Shown here: positions 5,716 to 14,812 of the stretch, in pieces
Numbering within the stretch: the stretch's first letter is position 1
How the letters are laid out: every line of letters starts with the position of its first letter
Source: Betaproteobacteria bacterium
GTDB taxonomy: Bacteria > Pseudomonadota > Gammaproteobacteria > Burkholderiales > SG8-39
Reading direction: 5' to 3'
NCBI GenBank assembly: GCA_009693335.1
Contig: SHXK01000014.1
Span: 1 to 32,226 of the forward strand
Length of the DNA: 32,226 bases
The notes under the pieces: generated by a model
The model's input: only the letters and a program-made list of their open reading frames with translations
Databases searched by the model: none
What the model was told of the DNA's origin: nothing
Position numbers and translations under genes: made by a program

Positions 5716-6696
5716 TCAGACGCCGCGCAGAACGATCTTGCCCAGGTGCGCGTTTGCTTCCATGTGCGCCTTGGCTTGCGGCAGTTCGGAAAACGCGAAC
5801 ACCTTGTCGATGACTGGGCGTATCTGCCCACTGGCGATCGCCGGCAGTACATCGCGCTCGAAGCCGCGCACGCCCTCGGCGATCTCGGCGGCACTGCGCA
5901 TCTTGTTCGACACCCCGTAAAGCCGAAGCCTCTTGGAGTGCAACGCCTGGATATCGATATCCGCCCGCAACACGCCGTCCACGTAACCCACCATGGCGAG
6001 GCGCCCCTGGTAGGCCATCACCCGGAGGCACTCGGCCAACACGCTGCCGCCAACGTTGTTCACCACCACGTCCACGCCCTTGCCAGCGGTCGCTTGCAGG
6101 ATCGCTTTTTCAAAGCCGCCATTGCGGTTCTGTAACCCCAGGTCCATCCCCAGCGCGCCCAGCTTTTTCAGTTTCTCCGCCGAGCCGGAGGTGCCAATCA
6201 CCTGGGCGCCGAGCAGTTTGCCGAGCTGCACCGAGGCGACGCCGACGCCGGCTGACGCGCCGGCCACCAGCAGCCATTCGCCGGCGCGCAGTTGCCCGCC
6301 CGGCCACAGCATGTCGTAGGCAGTGAGATAGGCGATGCTCGCGCCAGCCGCTTCCTCCCAGGAAAGCTTCGCTGGGGCCGCCATGGCATCGCCAATCCGG
6401 AACATCGCGAACTCGGAATAAGCGTGGAAGGCGCGCCCCATGACGCGGTCGCCGGGTTTGAAGGCCTGCACACCCTCGCCCACCTTGACCACTTCGCCCG
6501 CTGCTTCGATGCCGCCCGCCTTGGGCGCGCCAGGCATGCTAGCGGCAAGACCGTGTCCGGCGATGAATTCGCCACGGTTAAGCCCGGCCGCCTTAACGCG
6601 GGCCAGCAGTTCGCCCGCCTTGGGTTCGGGCACTGGAACGTCGCGCAACTCGAGCGTGGTGTTATCTTTGCCGCTGGCGATAAACCAGGATTTCAT
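5716..6696 (-). CDS. Zinc-free MDR dehydrogenase, NADPH:quinone oxidoreductase-like
   Basis: The 326-residue medium-chain dehydrogenase/reductase reduces quinones, enones or similar carbonyl compounds with NAD(P)H. The GroES-like N-terminal domain has GIEAAGEVVKVGEGV (62-76) and KPGDRVMG (80-87). The cofactor domain has AGASAGVG (145-152). The cysteine/glutamate ligands of zinc alcohol dehydrogenases are absent, fitting the quinone-oxidoreductase branch. Start at 6696 is preferred over 6735: AAGGGG lies upstream, MKSWFI begins the conserved fold, and the longer version would overlap the divergent pirin start. The gap to pirin is only 37 bases. Confidence 0.9.
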   Translation of the reverse strand: MKSWFIASGKDNTTLELRDVPVPEPKAGELLARVKAAGLNRGEFIAGHGLAASMPGAPKAGGIEAAGEVVKVGEGVQAFKPGDRVMGRAFHAYSEFAMFRIGDAMAAPAKLSWEEAAGASIAYLTAYDMLWPGGQLRAGEWLLVAGASAGVGVASVQLGKLLGAQVIGTSGSAEKLKKLGALGMDLGLQNRNGGFEKAILQATAGKGVDVVVNNVGGSVLAECLRVMAYQGRLAMVGYVDGVLRADIDIQALHSKRLRLYGVSNKMRSAAEIAEGVRGFERDVLPAIASGQIRPVIDKVFAFSELPQAKAHMEANAHLGKIVLRGV

Positions 6697-6733
6697 TGCC
6701 CACCCCTTTTCCGGATACAACCAGGATTCTTTC

Positions 6734-7591
6734 ATGGCCAGCAGAAAAATTCAGCAAATCATCGATGCGCTCCCGGCCTCCGACGGCGCGGGCGTAAAAC
6801 TCATGCGCAGCCTCGGTAGCGCCCAGCATTTACGCGTCGATCCGTTCCTGATGCTCGATGCCTTCTCCTCGGACAATCCGGACGATTACCTGGCCGGCTT
6901 CCCCTCGCATCCGCATCGCGGCTTTGAGACCGTGACTTACCTGCTCGAAGGCCACATGCTGCACGAAGATCATCTCGGCAACCGCGGCGACTTAAAGAGC
7001 GGCGCGGTGCAGTGGATGACCGCTGGCCGGGGCATCATTCATTCGGAAATGCCGCAGCAGGAGAACGGCCGCATGCGCGGCTTCCAGCTGTGGATCAACC
7101 TGCCGGCGAAAGAGAAAATGAAGCCAGCCGGCTACCGCGACATCCAACCCGCTGAGATCCCCGAGGTGGCCCTGCCGGGCGGCGGCCGCGTGAAGGTGAT
7201 CGCCGGCGTGCTCGAACTGGACGGCAAGGAAACTGCAGGGCCGGTGCAGGGGAGCTCGACGCAACCGCTCTATCTGGATGTCGAGTTGCCGCCGAACGGA
7301 GAGTTTGTACAGAAGATAAAGATTGAAAACAGCGCCTATCTCTACCCCTTCGAAGGCAGCGCCGCAATCGACGCGCGCGTGCTGAGGACCCATCAAGGGG
7401 GTGTACTCGGCCCGGGCGACTCGATAGAGGTCCGGGCGGGCACCGACGGTGTGCGCTTCCTGCTGCTGGCGGGGCGGCCACTGCTGGAGCCGATCGTGCA
7501 GCACGGCCCTTTTGTCATGAATACACGCGCCGAAATCGAGCAAGCGATCCGCGATTACCAGAACGGAGAGTTGACCAAAACCGCTGCCTGA
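6734..7591 (+). CDS. Pirin family protein
   Basis: The 285-residue bicupin of the pirin family is a metal-binding protein. Some members oxidise quercetin-type flavonoids and others act as redox-sensitive regulators. The four N-terminal metal ligands are in place: H59 and H61 in HPHRGFET, and H103 and E105 in IIHSEMP. The C-terminal cupin ends with the usual HGPFVMNTRAEIEQAI stretch. The ATG at 6734 was chosen because it starts MASRKIQQI and has AGGA seven bases upstream. The frame is open further upstream, but only as antisense to the dehydrogenase. Divergent transcription from a quinone-oxidoreductase-like gene suggests shared control. Confidence 0.93.
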   Translation: MASRKIQQIIDALPASDGAGVKLMRSLGSAQHLRVDPFLMLDAFSSDNPDDYLAGFPSHPHRGFETVTYLLEGHMLHEDHLGNRGDLKSGAVQWMTAGRGIIHSEMPQQENGRMRGFQLWINLPAKEKMKPAGYRDIQPAEIPEVALPGGGRVKVIAGVLELDGKETAGPVQGSSTQPLYLDVELPPNGEFVQKIKIENSAYLYPFEGSAAIDARVLRTHQGGVLGPGDSIEVRAGTDGVRFLLLAGRPLLEPIVQHGPFVMNTRAEIEQAIRDYQNGELTKTAA

Positions 7592-7648
7592 ATTGGCTGA
7601 CGTTCATTTCAATTAGAATTCCGGCTCCAACCAGATTCCAGCGAACCC

Positions 7649-8830
7649 ATGCCACGCATCTCCGCTTCCCCCGCCCTTGCGAAACTGCGCATCCTGGATC
7701 TTACGCGCGTGCGCGCGGGGCCCACCTGCGTACGCCAGTTCGCCGATTTCGGCGCCGATGTCATCAAAATCGAGAATACGGTGCTCGAGGATATGGGCGG
7801 ACCGCGCGAAGCAGCGGATTTCCAGAACCTGCATCGCAACAAGCGCTCCATCACCCTCGATTTGAAGTCGCCGCAGGGCAAGGACATTTTCATGCGCCTG
7901 GTCAAGACGGCCGACGTGGTGGTGGAGAACTACCGCCCGGATGTGAAAGACCGCCTTGGCATCGACTACGCGTCGCTGAAAAAAGTAAATCAGCGCATCA
8001 TCCTGGCCAGCATCTCGGGCTTCGGGCAGGATGGCCCTTATCGGGGGCGGCCAGGCTTCGACCAGATCGCGCAGGGCCTCTCGGGCATCATGTCGGTGAC
8101 CGGGCACCCGGACAGTGGGCCGATGCGCGTCGGTTGCGCGGTGGCTGACGTCGGCGCCGGGCTGCTGGCCGCGCTCGGTATCATGACCGCACTGCTCGAG
8201 CGTGAGACCTCGGGTGAAGGCCAGTGGGTGCAATCGAATCTTCTCCAGGCGGCGATCCAACTGCTCGATTTCCAGGCCGCGCGCTACGCCATGTCGGGTG
8301 AAGTGCCGCAGCAGGTGGGCAACGACCATCCGACTAGCATGCCGACCTCGGCCTACCATACCGCTGACGGCTACATGAACGTCGCCGCTTCGGGGAGCAA
8401 AATGTGGCAGAGCGTCTGCGTATCGATCGGACGGCCCGAGCTCTGCGAACACCCGGACTACAACACTGCGGCGGGCCGCGCCAGTAACCGCAAGGCATTG
8501 AACGAGGCGCTGAACCTTGCTTTCGCGACCAAGACCAGTGCTGAGTGGGTCGAGATTCTCAACCAGGCAGGCGTACCCTGCGGCCCGATCTACCGGATGG
8601 ATCAGGTGTTCGCCGATCCGCAGGTACAGCACCTGCAGGCGGCGGCGGGGGTCGAGCACCGCAAGCTCGGCAAGCTGCGCCTCATCAACCAACCGGTCAA
8701 GTTGTCGCGCACGCCGGCCAGGCTGGTGGCTGCGACGCCGGAGCATGGCGAGCATACCGAAGAAGTGCTGCGCGAAGCGGGTTACAGCGATGCCGAAATT
8801 TCAGAGTTCAGAACAAGAAAGGTCGTTTAG
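7649..8830 (+). CDS. Family III CoA-transferase (CaiB/BaiF)
   Basis: The 393-residue enzyme moves CoA from one acyl-CoA to a free acid through an aspartyl-CoA thioester intermediate, without CoA synthetase chemistry. Landmarks are VIKIENTV (39-46), NKRSITLDLKSPQG (64-77), VVVENYRPDV (90-99), SISGFGQDGPY (121-131), and the catalytic aspartate D167 in CAVADVGAG. Length is typical (about 390-430). It is the first gene of a plus-strand run with an enoyl-CoA hydratase homologue 8 bases downstream, so it probably activates the substrate of that pathway. The ribosome site is weak, and a poor promoter-like pair lies upstream. Confidence 0.93.
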   Translation: MPRISASPALAKLRILDLTRVRAGPTCVRQFADFGADVIKIENTVLEDMGGPREAADFQNLHRNKRSITLDLKSPQGKDIFMRLVKTADVVVENYRPDVKDRLGIDYASLKKVNQRIILASISGFGQDGPYRGRPGFDQIAQGLSGIMSVTGHPDSGPMRVGCAVADVGAGLLAALGIMTALLERETSGEGQWVQSNLLQAAIQLLDFQAARYAMSGEVPQQVGNDHPTSMPTSAYHTADGYMNVAASGSKMWQSVCVSIGRPELCEHPDYNTAAGRASNRKALNEALNLAFATKTSAEWVEILNQAGVPCGPIYRMDQVFADPQVQHLQAAAGVEHRKLGKLRLINQPVKLSRTPARLVAATPEHGEHTEEVLREAGYSDAEISEFRTRKVV

Positions 8831-8838
8831 GAAAAACC

Positions 8839-9621
8839 ATGGCGGAACTGAAAACCAGCATTGAAGGCGCGGTAGCGACAGTGATCTTCAGCAACGCGCC
8901 AAAAATGAACGCCATGAGCTATGACATGTGGCGGGCGGTGCCGAAGGTTTTCGCCGAACTCGAGCGTAACCCCGCGGTGCGCGTGATCGTCTGCGCGGGT
9001 GACGGCGACAAGGCCTTCATTTCGGGCGCCGACATCTCGCAGTTTGAAAAGTTGCGCGGCACGGCAGGGGCGCAACTCGAATACAACCAGGCGGTCGAGC
9101 AGGCCTACGTGGCGCCGATGAATTGTGCCAAGCCGGTGGTCGCGCGCATCCGCGGCATCTGTATCGGCGGCGGGCTGGGGTTCGCCGCCGCCTGCGACCT
9201 GCGCGTCTGCTCAGAAGACTCGATCTTCCGTATGCCGGCGGCGCGCCTGGGCTTGGGCTACGGCCCGGCGGGCGTGCGCCGCTTCATGCATGTGCTTGGC
9301 GCGGCGAACACCACTGACATTTTCATCTCGGCGCGCAAGTTCGGGGCCCAAGAAGCCCTGCGCATGGGGTTCGTGAGCCAGGTGGTGGCGGCGGGCGATC
9401 TGGAACAAGCGGTTGCCGATTACTGCAAAATGGTGGCGGAGAATGCGCCGCTTACCGTGGCCGCGGCCAAGTTCTCGGTTCAGCAGTGGCAGAAAAACGA
9501 AGCCGAGCGCGACCTGGCGAAAGCCACGCAACTGGTCGAGGCCTGTTTCGCCAGCGAAGATCACAAGGAAGGCCGCAAAGCGTTCATGGAGAAGCGCACG
9601 CCGGAATTCCAGGGGAGATAA
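8839..9621 (+). CDS. Enoyl-CoA hydratase/isomerase family protein lacking both usual glutamates
   Basis: The 260-residue crotonase-fold protein has the oxyanion-hole segments KAFISGADI (58-66) and IGGGLG (109-114). The two glutamates of classical enoyl-CoA hydratase are replaced: G114 stands where GGGCE has Glu, and A134 stands in MPAARLGLGYG where PE is usual. Simple hydration is therefore doubtful. The crotonase family also contains isomerases, lyases, hydrolases and decarboxylases. The ATG at 8839 is chosen because AGGA lies 6 bases upstream and the conserved fold begins there. It is coupled to the CoA-transferase upstream (8-base gap) and the Bug receptor downstream (1-base gap). Confidence 0.9.
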   Translation: MAELKTSIEGAVATVIFSNAPKMNAMSYDMWRAVPKVFAELERNPAVRVIVCAGDGDKAFISGADISQFEKLRGTAGAQLEYNQAVEQAYVAPMNCAKPVVARIRGICIGGGLGFAAACDLRVCSEDSIFRMPAARLGLGYGPAGVRRFMHVLGAANTTDIFISARKFGAQEALRMGFVSQVVAAGDLEQAVADYCKMVAENAPLTVAAAKFSVQQWQKNEAERDLAKATQLVEACFASEDHKEGRKAFMEKRTPEFQGR

Positions 9622-9622
9622 A

Positions 9623-10573
9623 GTGCGCGCGCTTTTTGCCGTCGTCCTGATCTGCTTTTCGACCTGGGTGAATTCCCAGGCTTACCCTGTCAAACCCATT
9701 CGTATCGTGGTCGGCTATCCGCCAGGCGGCTCGGGCGACTTCACCACCCGCCTCATCGCCGATGAACTGGGCAAAGAGCTGGGCGCCACGGTCATCGTCG
9801 AAAACAAACCCGGTGCGGGCGGCTCGATCGCCTCGGAGTCTGTCGCCAAGTCCGCGCCCGATGGCTACACCCTGCTCAACCAGGGCAATCATGCGATCAA
9901 CAAAAATCTGTACCAGACGCTGAGCTACGACGACAAGGATTTCATCCCGGTGTCGCGCGTCGCCAACGGTGCAACGGTCCTGGTGGTGGGCAACGCCTCG
10001 CCGTTCGTCAAGCTGAATGAACTGATCGCCTACGCCAAGGCGAACCCCGGCAAGCTGTTCAACGCTTCGGCGGGCTTCGGTTCGGCGCCCCAACTGTCAG
10101 CCTGCGCCTTCGAAGCCGCTGCGGGGGTCAAGATCACCTCGGTGCAGTACAAGGGTGGCGGACCGGCGTCGCAATCGCTGCTGGCGGGCGATACGCAGAT
10201 GATGTTCGCCACCTCGCCGACAGTGACAGGGATGATAAAGGCTGGGCGCATGCGACCGCTGGTGGTGAGCCTGTCCAAAGGCTCGCCCTCGATCCCCGGA
10301 ATCCCCGGCGGTGACGAGGCCGGCCTATCCGGCTTCGAGTCCACTTTCTGGTTCGGTCTGTATGTGCCCGCTGGCACGCCGATGGACATTGTTCGCCGCT
10401 TGCATGCGGCGGCCGTAAAGGGCCTCTCGAAACCCGAGGTGCGCGAGAAAATCGCCGCACAAGGCATGGATGCACTGCCCTCGGCCTCGCCCGAGTCCTT
10501 TGCCGCCGAAATCCGGGCCGAGGCACCACGCATCGAGCAGGCGATCCGCAACTGCGGCGCCAAAATCGAGTAG
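9623..10573 (+). CDS. Bug-family periplasmic receptor (tripartite tricarboxylate transporter type)
   Basis: The 316-residue exported solute-binding protein starts at GTG with AGGGGAG six bases upstream, one base after the hydratase stop. A signal peptide (residues 1-19, cleaved near NSQA) precedes the family signature [19 protein letters not shown], then ENKPGAGG (about 58-65) and SAPDGYTLL. Bug proteins bind carboxylic acids or aromatic acids for TctAB-type or orphan uptake. They are greatly expanded in Burkholderiales and relatives, often without adjacent permeases, as here. Its place inside the CoA operon suggests that it binds the acid the operon degrades. Confidence 0.95.
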   Translation: MRALFAVVLICFSTWVNSQAYPVKPIRIVVGYPPGGSGDFTTRLIADELGKELGATVIVENKPGAGGSIASESVAKSAPDGYTLLNQGNHAINKNLYQTLSYDDKDFIPVSRVANGATVLVVGNASPFVKLNELIAYAKANPGKLFNASAGFGSAPQLSACAFEAAAGVKITSVQYKGGGPASQSLLAGDTQMMFATSPTVTGMIKAGRMRPLVVSLSKGSPSIPGIPGGDEAGLSGFESTFWFGLYVPAGTPMDIVRRLHAAAVKGLSKPEVREKIAAQGMDALPSASPESFAAEIRAEAPRIEQAIRNCGAKIE

Positions 10574-10611
10574 TTCAAGACCTGACACGGATGACACCTG
10601 GAGAATCGTTC

Positions 10612-11358
10612 ATGAGCAGAATTGCAATCATCACCGGCGCCGGCAGCGGCATTGGCAAAGCTACCGCCCTCGCCTTTCTGAAAGACGGCTGGCGGGTCGC
10701 ACTCGCCGGGCGGCGCCAGGACGCGCTGGAGCGGACAGCCAAGGAATCCGGCGCCGGCGAGCGTGCCTTATGCGTGCCGACCGACGTTGCCAAGCAAGCC
10801 TCGGTGCAGGCCTTGTTCGCGACCGTGAAACAGAAATGGGGTCGCCTCGACGTGCTGTTCAACAATGCCGGCGTCAACGCGCCCGGCACCTCGCTCGAGG
10901 AATTGAGCCTGGAGAAATGGCAAAACGTGGTGGACATTAACCTGACCGGCATGTTCCTGTGCATGCAGGAAGCCTTCAAGCTGATGAAGGACCAGAACCC
11001 GCGCGGCGGCCACATCATCAACAACGGCTCGATTTCGGCGCACGCGCCGCGGCCCGGTTCCGTGGCCTACACCGCCACCAAGCACGCGGTCACGGGATTG
11101 ACCAAGACCGGCGCCCTCGACGGCCGGAAATACGACATCGCCGTCGGCCAGGTGGATATCGGCAATGCGCGCACCGAGATGGCGGAGCGCATGGCGAACG
11201 GTGTGCCGCAGGCCGACGGCTCGATCAAGCCCGAGCCGCTGATGGACGTAGATCATGTCGGCCAGGCGGTGCTGCACATGGCCGGCTTCCCGATCGAGAC
11301 CAACGTCCTGTTCCTCACCATCAAGGCGACCAAAATGCCTTTTGAAGGACGCGGGTAA
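10612..11358 (+). CDS. Short-chain dehydrogenase/reductase
   Basis: The 248-residue classical SDR uses NAD(P)H to oxidise or reduce an alcohol/carbonyl. The cofactor motif TGAGSGIG is at 8-15 and NNAG at 84-87. The catalytic triad is S140, Y153 and K157 (YTATK). The C-terminus ([14 protein letters not shown] and [10 protein letters not shown]) belongs to a distinct conserved SDR subgroup of unknown substrate. Start at 10612 is preferred over 10591 because GGAG lies just upstream and the fold begins with SRIAIITGA. It is the fourth gene of the operon, 38 bases after the receptor, and could oxidise a hydroxy intermediate. That role is inference. Confidence 0.93.
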   Translation: MSRIAIITGAGSGIGKATALAFLKDGWRVALAGRRQDALERTAKESGAGERALCVPTDVAKQASVQALFATVKQKWGRLDVLFNNAGVNAPGTSLEELSLEKWQNVVDINLTGMFLCMQEAFKLMKDQNPRGGHIINNGSISAHAPRPGSVAYTATKHAVTGLTKTGALDGRKYDIAVGQVDIGNARTEMAERMANGVPQADGSIKPEPLMDVDHVGQAVLHMAGFPIETNVLFLTIKATKMPFEGRG

Positions 11359-11385
11359 AACTCGCGTGAAAAGCGAAGGAAAAGG

Positions 11386-12111
11386 TTGAAACCGCTCAAG
11401 GCCTACCGCGATCCGGCCTTCATCAACAGCAAGGAGGCGCGCTCACTGCGCATTCTTGCGGAGTACCTGGAACCGAAAAGCCGCTTGGAGCAGGAAGGGG
11501 TTGAAGACACGATCGTGTTCTTCGGCTCGGCGCGCCTCAAGGAAGACTCGATCTGGTGCCAAGCGGCGCGTACGCTCGCTTTTCGCCTGACGCAATGGTC
11601 CAAGGGACTGGCGACGACGGCACAGCGCCGCTTCGTCGTCTGCACCGGCGGTGGTCCCGGCATCATGGCAGCCGCCAATCGCGGCGCCTCGGAAGCGCAG
11701 GGCCGCAATGTGGGCCTGACCATCTCCCTACCGCGCGAGGAGTCGGTGAACCCACACGTGACGCGCGAGCTCTCGTTCCACTTCCACTACTTCTTCATGC
11801 GCAAATTCTGGCTCGCCTACATGGCCAAAGCGGTGATCGTCTTCCCCGGCGGTTACGGCACCCTGGATGAGCTGTTCGAGGTGCTGACCCTAGTGCAGAC
11901 CAAACGCATGACCAAGCACCTGCCGATCGTGCTCTTCGGCACCAGCTACTGGAACGAAGTGATCAATTTCGATGCCCTGGTGCGCCACGGCACCATCAAC
12001 GCGGAGGACGTGAATCTGGTCCACCGTACTGACAGCGTGGACGACGCCTACGACTGGATCGTGCGCCAGCTTACCGAGCATGCGCTCGGCCAGCCTGGTG
12101 CGATGCTGTAA
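11386..12111 (+). CDS. LOG family protein (TIGR00730 / lysine decarboxylase-like fold)
   Basis: The 241-residue Rossmann-like protein has the LOG motif PGGYGTLDE (154-162) and GGGPGIMAAANRGA (88-101), with R139 and K140 before the motif as in phosphoribohydrolases. Some LOG proteins release cytokinin bases from nucleotide precursors. Others cleave nucleoside monophosphates such as AMP (PpnN). None decarboxylates lysine, despite old annotations. Start is TTG, with AAGGA six bases upstream. No in-frame ATG occurs before the conserved core. It lies 27 bases after the SDR and is probably co-transcribed, though its role in a CoA pathway is not obvious. Confidence 0.9.
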   Translation: MKPLKAYRDPAFINSKEARSLRILAEYLEPKSRLEQEGVEDTIVFFGSARLKEDSIWCQAARTLAFRLTQWSKGLATTAQRRFVVCTGGGPGIMAAANRGASEAQGRNVGLTISLPREESVNPHVTRELSFHFHYFFMRKFWLAYMAKAVIVFPGGYGTLDELFEVLTLVQTKRMTKHLPIVLFGTSYWNEVINFDALVRHGTINAEDVNLVHRTDSVDDAYDWIVRQLTEHALGQPGAML

Positions 12112-12184
12112 ACGAATATCGGGGCCTCGATCGACCCCGACACCGATTTGCCAGCTTTCCCTTGAATGAAAGGCTTGGGGCCGC

Positions 12185-13288
12185 ATGAACGCACCGCACA
12201 GCGAAGAATTTCTCACCCTGCAGGAGCTGGTCACCGCAGCGCGCCTCAAGCTGGCGCCCGGCCCCTGGAACTACCTCATCGGTGGCGCGGAGACGGAGAC
12301 CACCCTGCGCAGGAACCGACTGGCGCTCGATTCGATCGCTTTCCGGCCGCGCGTGCTGCGCGACGTCAGCCGGATCGATACCTCGGCGGCGTTTCTCGGC
12401 CAGCGCCTGCGTCTGCCGGTGCTGCTGGCGCCCATCGGCGGCCTTGAATCCATCGTCGAGGGCGGGGCCGCGGCAGCGGCGCGCGGCGCAGCGCAGTTCG
12501 GCGTAGCGCAAATGTTGTCGTCGGTCTGCCAACCGGGACTGGAAGCGACCGCTGCGGCCGCCGACACCGTGCGCGTCTTCCAGCTCTATGTGCGCGGCGA
12601 CGACGCCTGGGTGGACGACCATGTGCGCCGCGCGCGCGACCACGGTTACAGCGCCTTTTGCCTGACGGTCGATGTCGCCATGTACAGCCGACGCGAACGT
12701 GACCTGGTGGGGCGCTACGTGAAACCTTGGCGTGCTGCCGCGCCGGCGGGCAGCACTTTCCAAGCGGGGCTCTCCTGGGACCAGGTCAAGCGCTACAAGG
12801 ACAAATACGCGGATCAGCACTCGCTACCACTGATCCTCAAGGGTATCGCCACCGCCGAGGACGCGGAGATCGCCGTGCAGCACGGCGTCGAGGTGATCTA
12901 CGTGTCCAACCATGGCGGCCGCCAACTCGATCACGGTCTGGGCAGCATGAGCGTGCTGCCGCAGATCGTCGCCGCCGTCGCGGGACGCGCCGAAGTCTGG
13001 GTGGATGGCGGCTTCATGCGCGGCACCGACGTAGTAAAAGCGATTGCGCTCGGCGCCAAAACCGTCGGCTTGGGACGCCTGGCCTGCCTCGGCCTCGCCG
13101 CCGCAGGCGTAGCGGGCCTGAACCGAGCGCTGGAGCTACTTGAGGACGAAATCCGCACCTGCCTCGGCCTGCTCGGCGTCACCGCCTTCGCCGAACTCAC
13201 CCCGCAGCACGTTACCGCCGCGCCGCCAGTGAGCGAACCGGGGGTCTTCAGCGCCTTTCCGCTATTGGGTGAGCCGCCCAGCGGCTGA
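12185..13288 (+). CDS. FMN-dependent alpha-hydroxy-acid oxidase/dehydrogenase
   Basis: The 367-residue TIM-barrel flavoprotein belongs to the glycolate oxidase / L-lactate dehydrogenase family, which oxidises 2-hydroxy acids to 2-keto acids. Active-site positions are conserved: Y30, Y135 (VFQLY), the arginine in SRRE (about 169-170), K219 (LILKG), and H243 with R246 in SNHGGRQLD. FMN phosphate-binding glycines follow near VDGGFMRGTD and GLGRL. Length fits the soluble form and there is no membrane anchor. It starts 73 bases after the LOG gene, so it may have its own promoter. It ends 44 bases before the convergent nuoN. Substrate is uncertain. Confidence 0.93.
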   Translation: MNAPHSEEFLTLQELVTAARLKLAPGPWNYLIGGAETETTLRRNRLALDSIAFRPRVLRDVSRIDTSAAFLGQRLRLPVLLAPIGGLESIVEGGAAAAARGAAQFGVAQMLSSVCQPGLEATAAAADTVRVFQLYVRGDDAWVDDHVRRARDHGYSAFCLTVDVAMYSRRERDLVGRYVKPWRAAAPAGSTFQAGLSWDQVKRYKDKYADQHSLPLILKGIATAEDAEIAVQHGVEVIYVSNHGGRQLDHGLGSMSVLPQIVAAVAGRAEVWVDGGFMRGTDVVKAIALGAKTVGLGRLACLGLAAAGVAGLNRALELLEDEIRTCLGLLGVTAFAELTPQHVTAAPPVSEPGVFSAFPLLGEPPSG

Positions 13289-13332
13289 CCGACGCCCATA
13301 CGATCACTGGCAGTGCCCGCTTAGCGGATCTT

Positions 13333-14811
13333 TCAAAGCTTGTGAATGGCGAACACGCAGATCGCCATCAACGGCTGCGGCAGGATGCCGAGTACCAGCA
13401 GCGCCAGACCGTTGGCCGAGAGCAATAGGCGAACCGCGCGCGGCCGCTCAGCGAGCGGCGTGGCGTCGCTGGGCTCGTCGAAGTACATGAGCTTGACGAT
13501 CCGCAGGTAGTAGTAAGCACCGATCAGCGAGAGCAGCACCGCCACTACCGCCAGCCAAAGCATGCCGGCGTTGACCACCGCCGAGAGCACCGCCAGCTTG
13601 GCGTAGAAACCCACGGTGGGCGGCACCCCGGCGAGCGAGAACATCAACAGCAGCACGATGAAGGCGTACCAAGGGTTGCGTCGGTTGAGGCCTTTCAGGT
13701 CTTCCAGTTTCTCGCATTCGAAGCCCTTGTGCGACAGGAACAGCAGGACACCGAAGGAGCCTAGCGACATCAGCACGTAGACGATGGTGTAGAACATCGC
13801 CGCGCCGTAGGCGTCCGGCGCATTGCGCCAGTTACCGCCGACTACGCCCGAGAGCAGCCCCAGCAGCATGAAGCCCATGTGCGCGATGGTCGAATAAGCG
13901 AGCATCCGCTTCAAGTTGCTCTGCGCAATGGCGGTGATGTTGCCGATCGCCATCGACAGGACAGCAAGGATAGCGAGCATCTGCTGCCAGTCGTGCGCCA
14001 AATCCAGCAGGCCATTGACCAGCAGCCGCATCGCCATGGCGAAGGCCGCCAGCTTGGGCGCCGTGCCGATCAATAGCGTGACCGCGGTCGGTGCGCCCTG
14101 GTAGACGTCCGGGATCCACATATGGAAGGGCGCCAAGCCCAGCTTGAAAGCGATGCCACAGACCACGAACACCAGGCCAAAGATCAGGAAAGCATGCTGG
14201 GTGGAATCCTTAGACAGGATCGCCACCTGCTTGGCCACCTCGTTGATGTTCAGCGAGCCAGTGGCGCCGTAGAGCATCGACATGCCGTAGAGCAACATCC
14301 CCGAGGCCAGCGCGCCCAGGACGAAGTACTTCATCGCGGCCTCAGTGGCGGTGGCGGAATCGCGATTAAGCGCGACCATGGCGTAGAGACACAGCGACAG
14401 CAGCTCCAGGCCGAGATAGACGGTCAGAAAACTATTGGCGCTCATCATCACCATCATGCCGAGCAGCGCGAATAGCAGCAGGGTCAGGAACTCGCCCGTC
14501 ATCAGGTCGCGGTCGATCAGGTACTGACGCGAATAAACCAGCACCATCGATACCGCAGCGTAGGCCGAGAGTTTCAACAGATGCGCCATCACATCGGCAA
14601 CGTACAGCTTGCCAAAAGCGTAGATCAACTCACCGCCAGAACCCAGCAGCACCAACAGGGTCGCGACGGCAGCGAGCAGCAGCACAGCCTGCGCCATCGC
14701 CAAGCTGACGCGTCGTTGCTCGCTCTTTACGTACAGATCCACCAGCATCAGCGCGCAGGCACCAAACAGCAACACCAGCTCGGGCAGGACCACAATGAAA
14801 TCAAGCATCAT
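13333..14811 (-). CDS. nuoN: NADH:quinone oxidoreductase subunit N
   Basis: The 492-residue membrane subunit of complex I is one of three antiporter-like proton-pumping subunits. About 14 membrane helices are visible. Pump residues expected in the family are present: E136 in LGLELLSL, K223 in [15 protein letters not shown] and K253 in GTAPKLA. It is the last nuo gene, starting one base after the nuoM stop. ATGATG gives two possible starts three bases apart, with no strong ribosome site, so coupling to nuoM translation is likely. No clear terminator follows in the 44-base gap to the convergent oxidase gene. Confidence 0.97.
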   Translation of the reverse strand: MMLDFIVVLPELVLLFGACALMLVDLYVKSEQRRVSLAMAQAVLLLAAVATLLVLLGSGGELIYAFGKLYVADVMAHLLKLSAYAAVSMVLVYSRQYLIDRDLMTGEFLTLLLFALLGMMVMMSANSFLTVYLGLELLSLCLYAMVALNRDSATATEAAMKYFVLGALASGMLLYGMSMLYGATGSLNINEVAKQVAILSKDSTQHAFLIFGLVFVVCGIAFKLGLAPFHMWIPDVYQGAPTAVTLLIGTAPKLAAFAMAMRLLVNGLLDLAHDWQQMLAILAVLSMAIGNITAIAQSNLKRMLAYSTIAHMGFMLLGLLSGVVGGNWRNAPDAYGAAMFYTIVYVLMSLGSFGVLLFLSHKGFECEKLEDLKGLNRRNPWYAFIVLLLMFSLAGVPPTVGFYAKLAVLSAVVNAGMLWLAVVAVLLSLIGAYYYLRIVKLMYFDEPSDATPLAERPRAVRLLLSANGLALLVLGILPQPLMAICVFAIHKL

Positions 14812-14812
14812 G

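Noticed and set aside
7593-7619. Promoter-like TTGGCT and TAGAAT upstream of the CoA-transferase
   Set aside because: The spacer is only 15 bases and both boxes are imperfect, so this is not strong enough to list.
13272-13286. Inverted repeat AGCCGC/GCGGCT near the end of the hydroxy-acid oxidase gene
   Set aside because: It lies inside the coding end, has a 3-base loop and no T-run, so terminator function is unsupported.
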